Source: an uncultured Bacteroidales bacterium (GTDB lineage Bacteria; Bacteroidota; Bacteroidia; Bacteroidales; Paludibacteraceae). From it: a DNA stretch of 44,386 nucleotides. How positions within the stretch are numbered: the first letter of the stretch is position 1; the number at the start of each line of letters is the position of its first letter. The translations under genes and the position numbers were made by a program. Positions 44,319 through 44,386 of the stretch are shown here, piece after piece. The notes beneath the pieces were generated by a model. The model saw only the letters and a program-made list of their open reading frames with translations, did no database searches and was not told the DNA's origin. The stretch is taken from positions 1-44,386 of the forward strand of contig CAMKDV010000018.1 of the NCBI GenBank assembly GCA_946411385.1. The letters are read 5' to 3'.

Positions 44319-44386
44319 CTTTCAATTCTCACCTTTCACCTTTCACTTTTCAATTTGGTGATTCCTTTCACCTTTCACTTTTCAAT
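44313..44386. repeat. Heptamer array at the bamA start, running off the window
   Basis: Units TTTCACC, TTTCACT, TTTCAAT and TCTCACC recur, with one break near 44355-44365. The first unit contains the bamA GTG start codon (plus-strand CAC at 44316-44318). The array reaches the right window edge. Confidence 0.85.

Overview
The window is about 44.4 kb of chromosome from a member of the Bacteroidales (phylum Bacteroidota), probably a gut-type anaerobe; I cannot fix the family. The evidence is a SusC/SusD pair, promoters of the Bacteroidota type (TTTG, 20 nt, TAnnTTTG), a type IX secretion tail on one protein, a NagB-like/PIG-L fusion of the Bacteroidales kind, and the bamA-skp-skp gene order. Every protein gene is on the minus strand. 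Only two RNA genes are on the plus strand: the 3' end of a 5S rRNA at the left edge, which closes an rRNA operon, and a tRNA-Gln.

Layout, in the direction of minus-strand transcription (right to left). (a) 44318-35136: envelope and housekeeping block: bamA, two skp/ompH genes, a 38-residue small protein, an MFS transporter, murF, an anchored coiled-coil protein, rpiB and a radical SAM/SPASM protein. Several junctions here are filled with heptamer arrays (TTTCACC/TTTCACT on the plus strand). (b) 34970-35040: tRNA-Gln(CTG) with its own promoter and terminator. (c) 34850-32114: polyprenyl diphosphate synthase, umuD, umuC. (d) 31982-21992: a CotH-family secreted protein, gltX, a NagB-like/PIG-L fusion, a two-part glycosyltransferase, a SpoIID-domain protein and an OmpA-type protein, behind a clear promoter. 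(e) 21732-19935: a MurNAc/GlcNAc-type kinase and murQ, with their own promoter and a repeat-bearing leader. (f) 19773-289: a SusC/SusD-led operon with two more lipoproteins and four secreted proteins: a GHL10 glycosidase, a large repeat/OB-fold/propeller protein, a NAGPA phosphodiester glycosidase and an N-acetylmuramoyl-L-alanine amidase. It ends at a strong terminator facing the rRNA operon.

The most interesting reading is that (d)-(f) form a peptidoglycan or cell-wall glycan foraging and salvage system. The amidase would strip stem peptides. The GHL10 enzyme, whose E. coli relative DigH cuts denuded glycan strands, would cut the bare glycan. The NAGPA enzyme could remove GlcNAc-1-phosphate diesters such as the teichoic-acid linkage. 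SusC/SusD would import fragments, and the kinase plus MurQ would convert MurNAc to GlcNAc-6-phosphate and lactate. The sequence shows the gene families and the synteny; the substrate and the division of labour are inference. All four secreted proteins in (f) end in the same short C-terminal motif, which may be a compact sorting tag.

The intergenic DNA is unusually rich in short, gene-abutting repeats: a ~90-nt element present twice with base-pair-preserving changes, heptamer arrays, and 9-, 11-, 23- and 26-nt tandem repeats. No phage, insertion sequence, integrase or CRISPR array was seen.
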